NCBI GenBank assembly: GCA_905221615.1 | Contig: CAJNDT010003557.1 | Location: 135,001-199,000, forward strand | Reading direction: 5' to 3' | DNA length: 64,000 nucleotides | Source: Symbiodinium sp. CCMP2592 | Taxonomy: Eukaryota > Sar > Dinophyceae > Suessiales > Symbiodiniaceae | In this document: in pieces, positions 1-10,621 of the stretch | Layout of the letters: every line of letters begins with the position of its first letter | Position numbering within the stretch: position 1 is the first letter of the stretch | The notes under the pieces: model-generated | Told to the model about the DNA's origin: nothing | The model's input: the letters and a program-made list of their open reading frames with translations, nothing else | Database searches by the model: none | Made by a program: the position numbers and the translations under genes

Positions 1-2640
1 CTCACAACCAGATGAAGCTAATCCGTGGAGTTGTTGGAATCGGGCCGTACTTCCAAGATGTACACTGCACACACCGCCTTCCTCTTACAGTCAGGCGACT
101 GTGTACTGCGCCTATCCGACTCCGGAACCTCGAGATGCTCCAACACGGCCAGGCCCCTCAGAGCAGGGGCTGGTCGAAGATAGCCAGATTCTCGAGTGAC
201 TCCGTGGCTCCGATATCCCGAATTAACCTCGCAAGCCAACTGGCCTTGGCAATATCCTGCAGGACCCTTCACATGAAAGCAGAGTTTGACTTTGCCACTA
301 TTCGTCGTTAAAATGCCCAGTGGTTGTGGCGTTTCCACATGTGTCCCAGACTTTTCCCACAGCTGGCAAAAAAAGCTCTGTCGTCGAACATGCTCCCAAA
401 ATGCGTTGCCCAAATCACTCTCATGCACAGCCCGGATCCGGGCGGACGTGGATCTTGGATTCAACACACCACTTGGCACTTTGGCTTACTGGTTGGCCAT
501 AAGGGCAGCTGCAGCTTCAAGACCCAGCCGGCGCATCCGGCCAACGACAGTACAGTCGCCCAACCCTGCAGACCTGCGAGTACCGGCAGTGCTCCCTGTT
601 GGTCAGCTCTATCAAGGCTAATAAAAACATGAAAACAACTCATGACACATGAAGATAATGAAGACAAAGAAGCAGAACCTCAGTCAAATGATAACAACGC
701 ATTAGAAAAAAGCTACATAAAACGATGTAGTGGCCTTGAGCCAACAGCCCTAAGGTTTGAAGGCCTGCGGCTTGAGAGCGCCGCCAAACATTAGGGAGTT
801 CCACACCGAATACCTAAACATAATGGTGACACATCGTGAGCTTGTGCCGCGATCCCAACCGGTCAGACTCTCCAAGACCCTGCCTGGCGTCTTGACATCC
901 GCAGCCTGCTGCTGGATGTTCAAGCCCTGGAGTTCAACCTGGGGGCGCCCGTTGTTAACATGTAAAGCACGCTCGGGTATGGGCCAACTTCGCCTACCGT
1001 TCCCATGGCATCGGAGTTTGTCGCATCTGGGTGGGCTGCGGGAATAGCTAGGAGATCCACCTTCCCCACCGGATCCGCGCTCTACCGGCACATACAAGAG
1101 CATTGGAAAACATCTGCTATGCGTTTGTTCATGTAAGCACAACTGTCTATTCATGCATGCGTGGGTATAGATGTGGGTGTGGGCATGTGTACAACGTGTG
1201 CATCATACGTAGAAATCTGTATTTATAAAGCTGTATGCATGTGCGCCTGCGTGTTTGTACTTCTATATATGTCTGCATCCGTATGTGTACATATACTGCA
1301 TCTACAAATGCAGAGAATGGTCATTCCCGGGACAGCCCTCTCCAGCCGTGGGCAACCGATCCACAAGCCTACAGTCCCAAATCTACCTTCCGTCTACAGT
1401 GCCGTCGGTGACAGTGCCGTGCTTGGTTTGGGGCGCAGATCGTGGTTTTGCCAGTGCGGCTTAAGCGTCGGGGTTTGAGGGCTATTGGGTTGATGGAGTT
1501 GGGATCTTGGGATCACGATCTGGGGCTTAGGGCTTTGGACTTTGGTTTTTGGCTCTCTCTGTCAATGAGCAAACATCGTCGTGAAGGATGGGAGGCTGCC
1601 GCTCTCGCACCCGGTCCCCCCCCGGCCACGAGATGTTTTCGGTGATCTTCCTTTTTGAACGTTTGGATTTATCTGCTCTCGCTTGGTACGAAGCTTTGGG
1701 CGAAATCTCCTGGAGGTTTTAGCAGTCATTGAAATCTAGGCAAACACAGTTGACGTTGGGCTAACGTACATAGGCAGCACCTGGCCAAGTTTGGACGCTG
1801 TAGTGAGGTAATGTAGTAGTTACAACCTGCAAGCACTACTTCTGTTCAAATACAATACACAAACCAGTTGAACAGGATTCTGATGGCTAACCTCTTGAAG
1901 CTCACACAACGCTTAACTAGATTTCAAGCGCTCTTTCATTCATATCTACTCCACAGCTCCAGGAATGATTCAATCTTGGTGAATCGTCGTAGTTGATTGC
2001 AGCAATACAACTTTCATTTATATTTATGTAAGACATAGTAGTCCAGCACCAACGGAAGCTTCGAGATGTGGACTACCGCCTGTTTTAACAGCTGTTTCAT
2101 TGAGAAAGAAACAACAGCAAATACGATAAGAGCGAGTAAAATATTACTCATTAACGACGAGATCACAACATGTTGAACTGTTACACACATGCCTGTAGCT
2201 TCCATAATACATGTTTGAATAGCGAGATGAGCCAGACGTTCGGTTAAATATCACACGAAGGCTAGTTAGTTAATTGGATAGTGACCGAAGGCCAGTCATG
2301 TATGATTCGACTTTAACTACATGGGCATTGCATGTGTGCTGCTTCAACACACACTTGAAATTGCTTATCAATGAGCAACATACCAATATCAATCAGGTTA
2401 AACGAAACAAGTGATTTCGTGTGATGACAACCTCATGTTGAACGAGTTATCAACTATTGCTACTCGTGTCAGAACTCTTTCAGTTTCAGTTGTGTTAGAC
2501 TTGGAATTAGACAGGGCTATACCAGTTTAACTCAACTCAAGGTTAACCATCAATTAGGTATCATGCGAATATGTATGCAAGTGTTCCCTGCAAACTAACT
2601 TATAAATCTGCGGCATATAGTGAACACATGTGTGTCTGTA
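1..2640. other. No recognisable gene
   Basis: Only short, mutually overlapping open frames occur on both strands, none with a motif I recognise. Positions 1150-1310 are TG/GTAT-rich, and 1800-2600 is AT-rich with many stops in all frames. I see no RNA gene, splice pattern or retroelement motif here. Confidence 0.6.
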
Positions 2641-2827
2641 TGTCTATGTATATATATATATATGTATGTATGTATGTACACCGTATATAAGCAGATGTCA
2701 TCAAATATATACGATGTTATAGCATCATATATCAGACTATATCATACGATACTTTAATAAGGAAGAATATTTACATGGAACTTGATATACTCGCTTAGTT
2801 CTAAAACTCTGCATGTATATGTATATG

Positions 2828-2861
<34 letters not shown>

Positions 2862-3021
2862 TGTATGTTTATGTATGTTTATGTATGTTTGTGTATGTGT
2901 ATACATGGATACCTGTGTGTATATATATATATATGTATGTATATAACTATGTATGTATGTGAAAACATAAACATGTACACACATCATATGTACATATATA
3001 TATATATATATATATATGCCT

Positions 3022-3063
<42 letters not shown>
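2641..3063. repeat. Compound TA / TATG microsatellite
   Basis: Alternating TA runs (about 2994-3016 and 3029-3061) and a TATG run (about 2833-2868) are joined by imperfect CA/TG-rich DNA, with a smaller satellite block at 2646-2680. Open frames across it encode only Tyr/Ile/Cys/Val strings and are not genes. The long TA runs could form cruciforms and are likely length-variable. Confidence 0.95.
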
Positions 3064-3065
<2 letters not shown>

Positions 3066-5170
3066 GCATACACACATACAACCTGCCTGCATACACACAG
3101 TCATAGATTTATGTAGGTGTGTTATTAAGCTTGCGGAACTACCTTCCGTCTGCTTGCGGATCTACTTTCTGTATGCGTCCACGGTACTCGCATGGACTGC
3201 ACGGCTGTGTCCAAGTCTCGGCGATGCTGCTCCGTCAAGGCCGCCAGCCTGTTTGAAAGCGATTACCGACTTTGCGACATTGGCTGATGGCATCAGGCAA
3301 GTAAGTCTCCATTCGTTCACATTTGCCGGTCATTAGCTGAGGGGCTGCTGCTCATGTCGGGCCACCACTCTGGCCACCACTTGGAAGACGTCCTGAAAAG
3401 ACGGCAAACAGGCTAACAGTGCTGTCGAGACTTCAATCGGCAGGCACCGAGGCACCGTAGTCTCTGTTCGAGATGCGGTGCTCAGCCTCTGTTGCGTTCA
3501 CAAAAACCCCTCTTAGATTGCAGACACGGTGCAAGCATTACTGGCATCGAGTCCACAAAGCTGTGTCCGCCCTGCAATGTCTTCTTGGGTTGAAGCGAGT
3601 CTTGCTTTAGGCGATTCGAGGAATCACTGGGCTTGGAAGCTTGCCACCGCCGCACAAACTAATCTTCGACACCCTCAAACCACCCTTAAGCCTGAGGCTC
3701 GAAAACCCCGACACCCTCAAACGCCCGAAGGGCCTCCATTCCTTCAGGAAGGGGCGCGGTGCAGTGAAACAAGTGCGGAAGCTTGGCTGTTGCCTCTCTA
3801 TCGTCTTTGTGTGAGCTTTGAAGGATGGGATCTTGATTCCATGAGCGCAGTGTGCATGAGGATATTCGGAACGGGGAGTGGCTCAGTCTCATCAACTGTT
3901 TGGAGCATGCAGTCTAGCTTCCGCAGGTTCTCCGAGCCTGAATTTCGACGGATGCGAAGCAAATTGCAGGACATACAAAGGCCAAGTCAGAAGGCGCCCT
4001 CTCAGCCTGAAACTCGGAACACGACGTTCACTAAGCAAGCGCAGTTCACTCAAGCGTGGGCTTCAACTAAGATCTGTGTAGACCATCTGCTCGCCTGAAG
4101 AACTTCTTCGTTGGCAATCGGGCGGTTGTCAGAACCTGTCGCAGCATCGCATCCGGTGCGGCATCCTGACACCAACACCAAGTAGCCGTAACCACCAGCA
4201 GCGCAGTTCTAGCTCTGCAAGCGATGCTGACGCTCCTCAGCAACCAACCAACGCCTCCCATGCCTTTTGATCGCAGTCTTCAACCCGACGTGTTGCTCGA
4301 ACAAACTATGGTGTATGGTAGGTTTCCTGTTGAGAAAGCTGGAAGTCAATGCAACCTGGTTCGGGCTTGTCGCGGATACCAGGCAGGCGCGATCGGAGTA
4401 TTCTCTCACATATCCCTCGGGCTTGCATTGTGCAGCAATGATATGTATATCCATGCATATCCATTCCAGCAGGCCGATCGACCTTTGCGCACCATTCACA
4501 TGAAGTTCTTTGCGCCGACACACCAGTCACTAGTCGTCGTGGGACAAAACTGAAAAGCCTGTATGAAACTTGGCTGAACCAAACATTGGAGCATTGTGTC
4601 GGATCTGTTTGGGGCGCGTGCCCAGTGGCTCGTCCCAGCGAGGAAAGCTCACTCCGTCGCCTGCAATTAGCATTGGAGATGCAGGATTGGTTATCAAAGC
4701 CTTCACACTTGCGGGTTCATGATTGGCCCGAAGAGCAACTCCCCAAAGCATTGGGCTTTGGGACTTTGAGGTGGAATAGGTAGCGAAGGCGCGCCCTGCG
4801 GTTCGTTGCGCTGCCAACCCCAACGGCCTAGCGGCTCGAACGGCTGCACTGGGAAGAACCAATCGGGCCTGGCAATGGGCCGGCTAGGTTGCGCTAACGG
4901 ACATGTCTGGCTCAGCTTCCATTTGGGGCAGGAGCCCGAACACGCCAAAGACCTGCTCCAGGTTGGCGAGCTTGCTGCCTGATTTCAGTCATTCTCACGG
5001 AGACCTGCGCATCATCTGCGGTAAGGTCTACCGACAGAGCCAAGCCACCCAAGTCGTAGGGATTTGCCATGTTGTCGTAGTTGGCCTGCTCTCATTCAAC
5101 CCTCGAGTTCGTTTTCCCACCGTGCCCAAAGACACATGGACCCCCCGCACGTCAGCGCAGCCGAATAAAT
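3064..5170. other. No convincing gene; one 189-codon open frame
   Basis: A plus-strand frame is open at 3529-4098 but starts at GTG and shows no family motif. It holds a small internal duplication of an ACACCCTCAAAC-type segment near 3670-3725. Around 4745-4865 a minus-strand frame reads like an Arg-rich mitochondrial presequence, but it has no ATG. I regard the stretch as intergenic or intronic. Confidence 0.5.
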
Positions 5171-5250
5171 TTGAAGTTCTGTGCGCGTGAACTGTATAAA
5201 TTCGTCCTGACAGGTCTCCATGTGCACCAAACTAATGCTCGTGCATGCGA

Positions 5251-5390
5251 AGCTTGGCTCAACACAAGGCCGCTAATTCTATGCAGCAAAGCATCGCCGC
5301 GCTGTTTTCGCTCGGCTACCGCGAGCCGCCCTGCTGCGGAATTGTAGCCACGTTCACGCTGAAGGAAGTGCCCTACACATGCGGCAAATC
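5251..5390 (-). repeat. Left terminal repeat (3' LTR) of the copia element
   Basis: It aligns by eye with 10464-10621 in the same orientation. Shared blocks include CTCGGCTACCG-GAGCCGC, CTGCTGCGGAATTG and CATGCGGCAAATC. It lies 130 bases beyond the end of the RNase H coding sequence, which is the right place for a 3' LTR of a minus-strand element. The repeat may extend left to about 5170, where TTTGAAGTT and GAACTG echo bases next to the right copy. Exact ends and target-site duplication were not resolved. Confidence 0.6.
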
Positions 5391-5520
5391 TTGATTCCAC
5401 ATTGGTATCAGCACTTGTCTGACCCGTTAGCTGTACATGGGTTTTCCCCGCCGCGCAGACTTCTCATGGAATAGCATACCTTTCTCCATTTGATCCCGTA
5501 AATCGCTCGCCCTAAATGAC

Positions 5521-7805
5521 CTAGTCAGACCGAGTCAGACCATCGGCCAACTGACGCCGAGTGGGGATCCACATCAGTCTGGCTTTTGCGAGGTTGCTTC
5601 CCCGAGTGGTGAAGAAAAGTTGATGCAAAAGCACTGCGTGCACGAAGCTTCCCTTCTCACTGACATGCTGGCCGTGCTTACGAACCGCATCATAGATGCT
5701 CTTGCAATCAATGGTTATCGTGACAGGACCCAAATCTTGCCAATCGTCCTCTTCGACAGCCGACAGCCGAGATAACGTCGGAGCCATACAAGATCTCGAA
5801 CATGAGCACTTGTGTGAATCGTGCCAGATTATGCTTCATCAAGGCTCCGCAGGTCTCTGCGGCGAAAGATGATTCGACCACCCTCCGATTCGTCGCGCTT
5901 CGCCAATCAATCAAGTTCAGATGAGCTCTCGCCATGCTGAGTCTGAGTACTACCCCGCTTGACAAATCCCAGGCAGACGCCCTTTTGCGAATGCGCGAGT
6001 TTTTTGCACCAACACTGCTACACAGCCCGGCAAGCTTGGAAAGTGACTATCTCAGCGTCATGTCCAAGGGGCCTGAAAACGATCTCAACACGATTCTTCA
6101 CAGCTTCCTTCACCGCGCGGTTAACCCTCTGAAGATCTCTGACTCTCAAGTCGACGATGTGTTTCTGAAGCTGGCTGCACTCGAAAGCGAGGTCCGGGCG
6201 GCTCTGACCAGAAACTAGCCACTGAAGACTTCCTATCGCCGAACTGGAATTTGCGATCCGTGTCTCCGCCGCGCTGGCATCAACATCCTGAGTCCTGCTG
6301 CTGCTGAGATCGATTCGCATCGGCTGCAACCTTCCGTCAACGAATGCATTCTGGGATAAGGGGACACAGTCTTCGCCGCCCTGTCGGATAAGTTGAATCT
6401 CTTTACCACAGTATGTTACTCCCGACGGTTGCTCCGACACCTGCATCCGGGAAGCGCTCATGAAGCTTAGAAGCGGCCTTATTCCCTTCAGCTGATCCAT
6501 CATGACAAATCAACACACCATCAACATGTACAATCATTAGCGCTCCCAAACGTCCCTGCGAATCCCGCAAACAGAACAGAACCGGATCGACTGCGGATTT
6601 CTGGAACCCGAGCTCGGACTGAAGAATCCTCGACAGCCCGTTGTACCAAGCCCTAGGAACATCAGATCTACCATGCACAGGCTTCAGAAGCTTCAAGATC
6701 TGTCCAGCAACGAGACCCTTCAAACCTTACATCACTTCAGTACCCTCTAGGACTCTAGGAGTGCCTTGCAGAACAGCGTTGGGGATGTCGAACCGAAGCT
6801 GGTGACAAGATGAAGGAGTATCATGGTAGAATCTCTCTCAATGGTACGTGAGTCCACTTGGAGTTTGCCTGTCTTGCTGTCGGTGCACAAATGCCCTTGT
6901 AGAAGCAAAACCTGGCCTTAGCTTTTACTCGGAGGTCTTTGCCCGAGCTATCCTTCAACCCAGCATGCTTGTTTCTAAGAACATATCTGCTCGGAAAGAC
7001 TCTGCCGCGCCTCTCCCTCTCCACTCGCCGACTCCAAAGTAAGAAGCTCAGAACTGGTGTAATCGAGCCATGATTTCCACTCCTTCTCTTCAGCAGCCCT
7101 ATACAGTTCCCGACCCCGATCGCATGTCGGTACCATCTCAAAAGGAATCTCCTTCTCTATCATCCGACGAAGCTTAGCCTGACTCTGAGTCTTCCTCTTA
7201 ATTACCCGACGGGCTGTAGGGATATTTTGGTTTTGGCTGGACGACGAGGATGCCTGAGCATTCCTCTGACCCGCGCGATATGCAGGTCCTGCCTTGGCGC
7301 AGGTCTCTCAGTCATCAGCCTCTGCGGCTTGACGATCCAGCTCGCGGCGCCTGGCGACAGCTTCGTCCAGGATCTGTTGCCGTCGTCGCTGCCAGGCGGC
7401 ATCGTGCTGTGCCCGGTTCTGAAAATCGCGGTCGGCGATTGTCGGTCCGTGCCAGTGCGGTACCGCTTCTACGCCTTCGCGCCGGCCTTGCTGATACTCC
7501 AACTTGTGGAGTTCACGGCTCATATAACGTGGCGAACCTGCAATCGGTTTCGCGACGCCGATCCTGAGACCAGGTCGGTCTGGCTATCGGGCTGAACGTA
7601 GTCCAAGACTTATTGACGAGCGTGCGCAAACGCTCGAAAAAGTTCTTGCTGTGCCCAATAGTCACCCAGCTCGTCTATGTTGTACGAGCCAGGGGAACCG
7701 TCAGATGATCCTCCAGGGAACGGATCACACAGCTCTGCGTCGGCTCGGAAGCTTTCTAGGAGAATAGCTTCCTGATAGACACGCTCCAAACGGGGGTCGC
7801 GACTT
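5521..7805 (-). pseudogene. Copia-type pol remnant: reverse transcriptase and RNase H
   Basis: Several minus-strand frames must be joined to read this. From 7805 down there is a charged linker, then EKEIPFEMVP and KEWKSWLDY (about 7160-7060), the usual entry to dinoflagellate copia RT. Next come PSRYVLRNK and KAKAR (about 7020-6900), then FDIPNAVLQG with the first catalytic Asp (about 6810-6780), and LLKPVHGRSDVPRAWY (about 6690-6640). At the YVDD position (about 6540-6510) the sequence is HVDG, so the second Asp is lost. The thumb motif SLQWLVSGQSRPDLAF follows (about 6230-6180). RNase H supplies DWRSATNRRVVESSFAAET (about 5910-5850) and the copia-typical LADGLT end near 5530. Frameshifts separate these blocks. 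It cannot encode an active polymerase. Confidence 0.88.
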
Positions 7806-7809
7806 CTTG

Positions 7810-8690
7810 CGAAGTTATCGGTAAGATCCGGGCCCCCGGGGCTAGAGAGAAGAAGCAGCTACTGCGAGAACACATCGACGCTAACGAGGTGGCCTTCTCC
7901 GTGGTGGGGGACATCGCTAAGGCCCACCGACGCTACAAGCACGCCGAGGGCGAGCAAGGCTACCTCGGTTGCCACATCGACACTGAGGAAGCTATTCCGG
8001 GGGACCTCGACAGCCTACGTGAATCTGGTGGGGACCTTCGGGCTATCCTGTGCTAGCTACTGGTGGACCCGTATAGCGGCGTGTGGGCTTCGGCTCACGT
8101 ACCACCTGCTAGGGCCTTCGTTCCCGCTAGACACTACTCTACGCCGACGACCTCGAGTCTTTGGGCCGAGGGTCTAGAGGCCGCATGGGGATCCCGCCAA
8201 GTTACCTCTACCTCGCTAGTCAGTGGCTAGGCGTGGAGACGGAGTACTCCACGTGGAGGCTAGGTCCGGTCTTTCACAGAAAAGGACCAACTGGCTAGTG
8301 GAGTGGCTGCGCGGGCTAATGCGTGAGGGGAAGAGCGAAGCCCGCCCTTTCGCACAAGCGACTGGGTTTCGCCTCCATGGCGCTAGACTGGGAACGCCCC
8401 TTCCTGGGACCGCTACACGCCTGGTCGTCGGCTATCCAAGGGAAACCGGGCCTCCTGACGCTACCCACCATGATCCGCGTCCTGTGTGGATGGCTAGCAG
8501 ACCGTCTCGAAATGGTGGCCGCCTGCAACGTCCGGCCCCGCTATTATTGGATGGTGCGGCACCGCTATCCTTCTACACCGACGCTAAAGCAGAAAACGGA
8601 CGGGCCTGGATTGGAGGCTTTCTGGAGCTAGTGGGTGGCTGCCACGGCCCTCCAGGGGATCCGATATGCGGTAAAACTCCGGCTCAGCGG
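7810..8690 (+). pseudogene. Nested fragment of a YADD reverse transcriptase in opposite orientation
   Basis: Plus-strand frames, joined across indels, read KIRAPGAREKK, then GDIAKAHRRY with a motif-A-like Asp (about 7905-7940), YADDLESLG as motif C (about 8137-8164), KRTNWLVEW and LGFASMALDWERPFLGPL (about 8280-8420). They end with a connection to an RNase H-like FYTDAKAE and AWIGGF (about 8570-8620). This is a polymerase lineage different from copia; from memory it matches a dinoflagellate RT family that resembles DIRS-type elements. It sits inside the minus-strand copia element between gag and RT, exactly where integrase belongs. At least two frameshifts and several stops break it. Function is lost; its interest is as a nested insertion. 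Confidence 0.72.
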
Positions 8691-8719
8691 TAGTTGGCTC
8701 GGGAGGCGGCGTCTCCGGT

Positions 8720-10116
8720 CCATCACCGTAGGCGATCGGATGGATCCGCTCCTCCAGGGCCAACGCCTGCGTGACGCGCTGCTGGAAGAGACCTAGAGCT
8801 GTTCCACCGCCTCGGGATTGAGGTCGGCGGTGGCGTCATCAGCAGTGATCGCCTGCACCACAGGTAGCGCCAGCTCCATGGTGTCCAGGATGCGTTCCGA
8901 GACGGCTCGCCGTTCTCGGTGAAACTCCTGTGGCACTTCATCAATGAATGTACCACACATTCGGCAAAATGTTCGGGACGTTGTCCTCGAACTACCCCCG
9001 TGATCTGTTTCCTCACGCGAGCATACAGCGGGGTCGACTGTGTAAACATATGCTCCCGTCGGTCCTGGGATACATGGCCACAGTCGCGGCACGTCTTGCG
9101 AACGTAGTTTGCAGAACTTCCTTGGTACGAGAAGTCCGTACACGTAGTGCACCGATCCGTTGGACTCCTCGTAGCTCGGATCTTCTTCCTCCTGCCGGCA
9201 AGGCAGGAGTGCGGGTCGTACTCGGCCTCGTCCCCGAAGGCAGGGTACGAGGTGTCGTCGTATTCCTCGGCATCGTCGTCTTCGCGTAGGCGCGGCGGTT
9301 GAAACCCTCAGACCTGTTCTTATCGTGGTTGCTCCGGCGAGCACCGGCATGGTTGTGACGGCGGTCCTGAAAGGTATCGCCACCTAAGGAACGACCTTCC
9401 TTTAGGTGAACGCCGCTGTAGTGCTCCACTAGGGTAGCAGCAACGGCCTCAAAGCTGCGATTGTTGGCAGTGCACGCCTTAATGACAAGTCTTTCCTGCC
9501 GGCTAAGGCCGGACAATTCGAACAACAATTCCACACGCATCGGCTCAGAGAGCTCGATGCTGGCGTCCAGGGATTTGAGTAGTTTCCACCAACGTCGTCG
9601 CCGGCTGACGTACGACAACATCGACTTGCCGCCTTGGCGTGCGAGGACACCGTGCTTCTGGCCTCCACGGAAGAGCTCTCGAGCTTCTTCTGTTGCACGA
9701 GGGAACACCACGTTCCTCAATTGGGTAATGAAGTTCCTGAGACCACCTGGTTCGGTTAAGGATTCTATACCGATATCCCTGGCAAGCTCGAAGGCTTCAT
9801 CCCGAAGTCCTTCCAACACATTGTGAACCATTTCCGTCCTCGCCTTGACGGCGTAGGACGTCATCTCATCCATGGGAGGCATGGGAGAAACGGAAGCCGA
9901 GTCATCAGACTTCGGCGTGCTAGGCCGTGGCCTCGTAGGAGATCCAGCGGCCTCGGCAGATGCTGTAGGTGCATCCATATCGGGCCTGTCCTCAGAGGGT
10001 ACAGGTGCAGCGGATGCGGCCCGCGTGGGGCTCGCATCATGGAATGTACTGGGGGTTCCATCATAGATATAACTACCACTCCTAGTCTCCAGGGGAGTAC
10101 TAGAGAACCTGAGCAA
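8720..10116 (-). pseudogene. Copia-type Gag (capsid) remnant
   Basis: The 367-codon minus-strand frame at 10116-9013 opens with a Pro/Ser/Ala-rich region. A globular part follows with MLSYVSRRRRWWKLLKSLD (about 9630-9570), LSEPMRVELLFELSGLS, and FEAVAATLVEHYSGVH (about 9460-9410). These are the landmarks I remember from gag of dinoflagellate copia elements. The listed start codon is TTG and the frame stays open upstream, so the true start is uncertain. Past about 9300 the reading shifts frame. A CRDCGH motif near 9090 may be a zinc-knuckle relic, followed by a Pro-rich tail to about 8720. The gene would package element RNA; here it is broken. Confidence 0.75.
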
Positions 10117-10310
10117 CGGACATTGTGGCGAAGGTGGATTCCTCCCCGAGGAGGGGTAGGAATAAGGCAGGGGAGGTATCCGGAGGGTAGAGGCAAGTGG
10201 AAGGAAAATGCGAGAATTGAAGGGAGTACGCAGTGGGTCGATGAAAGGCTCGCCCGGGCCTGCACAAGGCTACCTGGTAGCTAAGTCCCGCGGGCTGGTG
10301 CACCGGGGTA

Positions 10311-10325
10311 CCAGCGCCGCTACCA
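10311..10325 (-). promoter_or_regulatory. Candidate primer-binding site
   Basis: On the minus strand this reads TGGTAGCGGCGCTGG. TGG-TA at the start is what a site complementary to the CCA end of a tRNA looks like, and initiator Met tRNA is the usual copia primer. It lies between the right terminal repeat and gag, as expected, though about 140 bases inside the part of the repeat I can align. The tRNA itself is not in this window, so pairing could not be checked. Confidence 0.35.
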
Positions 10326-10463
10326 GTTTGAAATTGGCGGACTTTTCACCGAACTGCACAGCCTGATATGCTCAAGGGGCCCCTACGGCAGACATACAAT
10401 CACAAGCAGACATGTCATGGTCATGGCTTCTACACATGCACAGGCAACGGTGATTTCACACAA

Positions 10464-10621
10464 GGCTTGGTTCAAAACTAGGCCGGTACTTCTATTAGTC
10501 TATACAGAAAAGCATCGCGCATCGCCGCGCATTTTTTTCACTCGGCTACCGAGAGCCGCTCTGCTGCGGAATTGCAGCCACATTCACACTCAAACTAGCT
10601 GCCCTGAACATGCGGCAAATC
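10464..10621 (-). repeat. Right terminal repeat (5' LTR) of the copia element
   Basis: Same-orientation partner of 5251-5390. It shares GCTTGG-TCAA, AAAGCATCGC, CTCGGCTACCG, CTGCTGCGGAATTG and CATGCGGCAAATC, and it carries an extra 15-20 bases near 10500-10520. The copy lies upstream of gag on the minus strand and would have carried the element promoter. Divergence from the partner is substantial. Confidence 0.6.

Larger units (their letters stand above)
5170..10621 (-). mobile_element. Degenerate Ty1/copia-type LTR retrotransposon
   Basis: Read on the minus strand the order is terminal repeat (about 10464-10621), candidate primer site (10311-10325), gag (10116 to about 8720), a foreign insert, RT-RNase H (7805-5521), terminal repeat (5251-5390). 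That is the copia order except that no integrase core can be found. At the place where integrase should lie, about 7810-8690, there is plus-strand sequence of a different reverse transcriptase. Frameshifts are frequent and the RT active site is mutated, so the element is dead. The two terminal repeats share patches of about 90% identity by eye, with indels, so the insertion is old. Confidence 0.85.

Noticed and set aside
2754-3116. Long frames over the TA/TATG satellite
   Set aside because: They consist of Tyr-Ile or Cys-Val repeats dictated by the microsatellite.
3529-4098. 189-codon plus-strand open frame
   Set aside because: Starts at GTG, has no motif, contains a small DNA-level duplication and overlaps open frames on the other strand; no support as a gene.
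4530-4862. Minus-strand frame resembling a mitochondrial presequence (Arg/Ala-rich, AFATYSTSK)
   Set aside because: The frame begins at TTG with a stop shortly upstream and no ATG, and what follows is not protein-like. I could not link it to a downstream exon.
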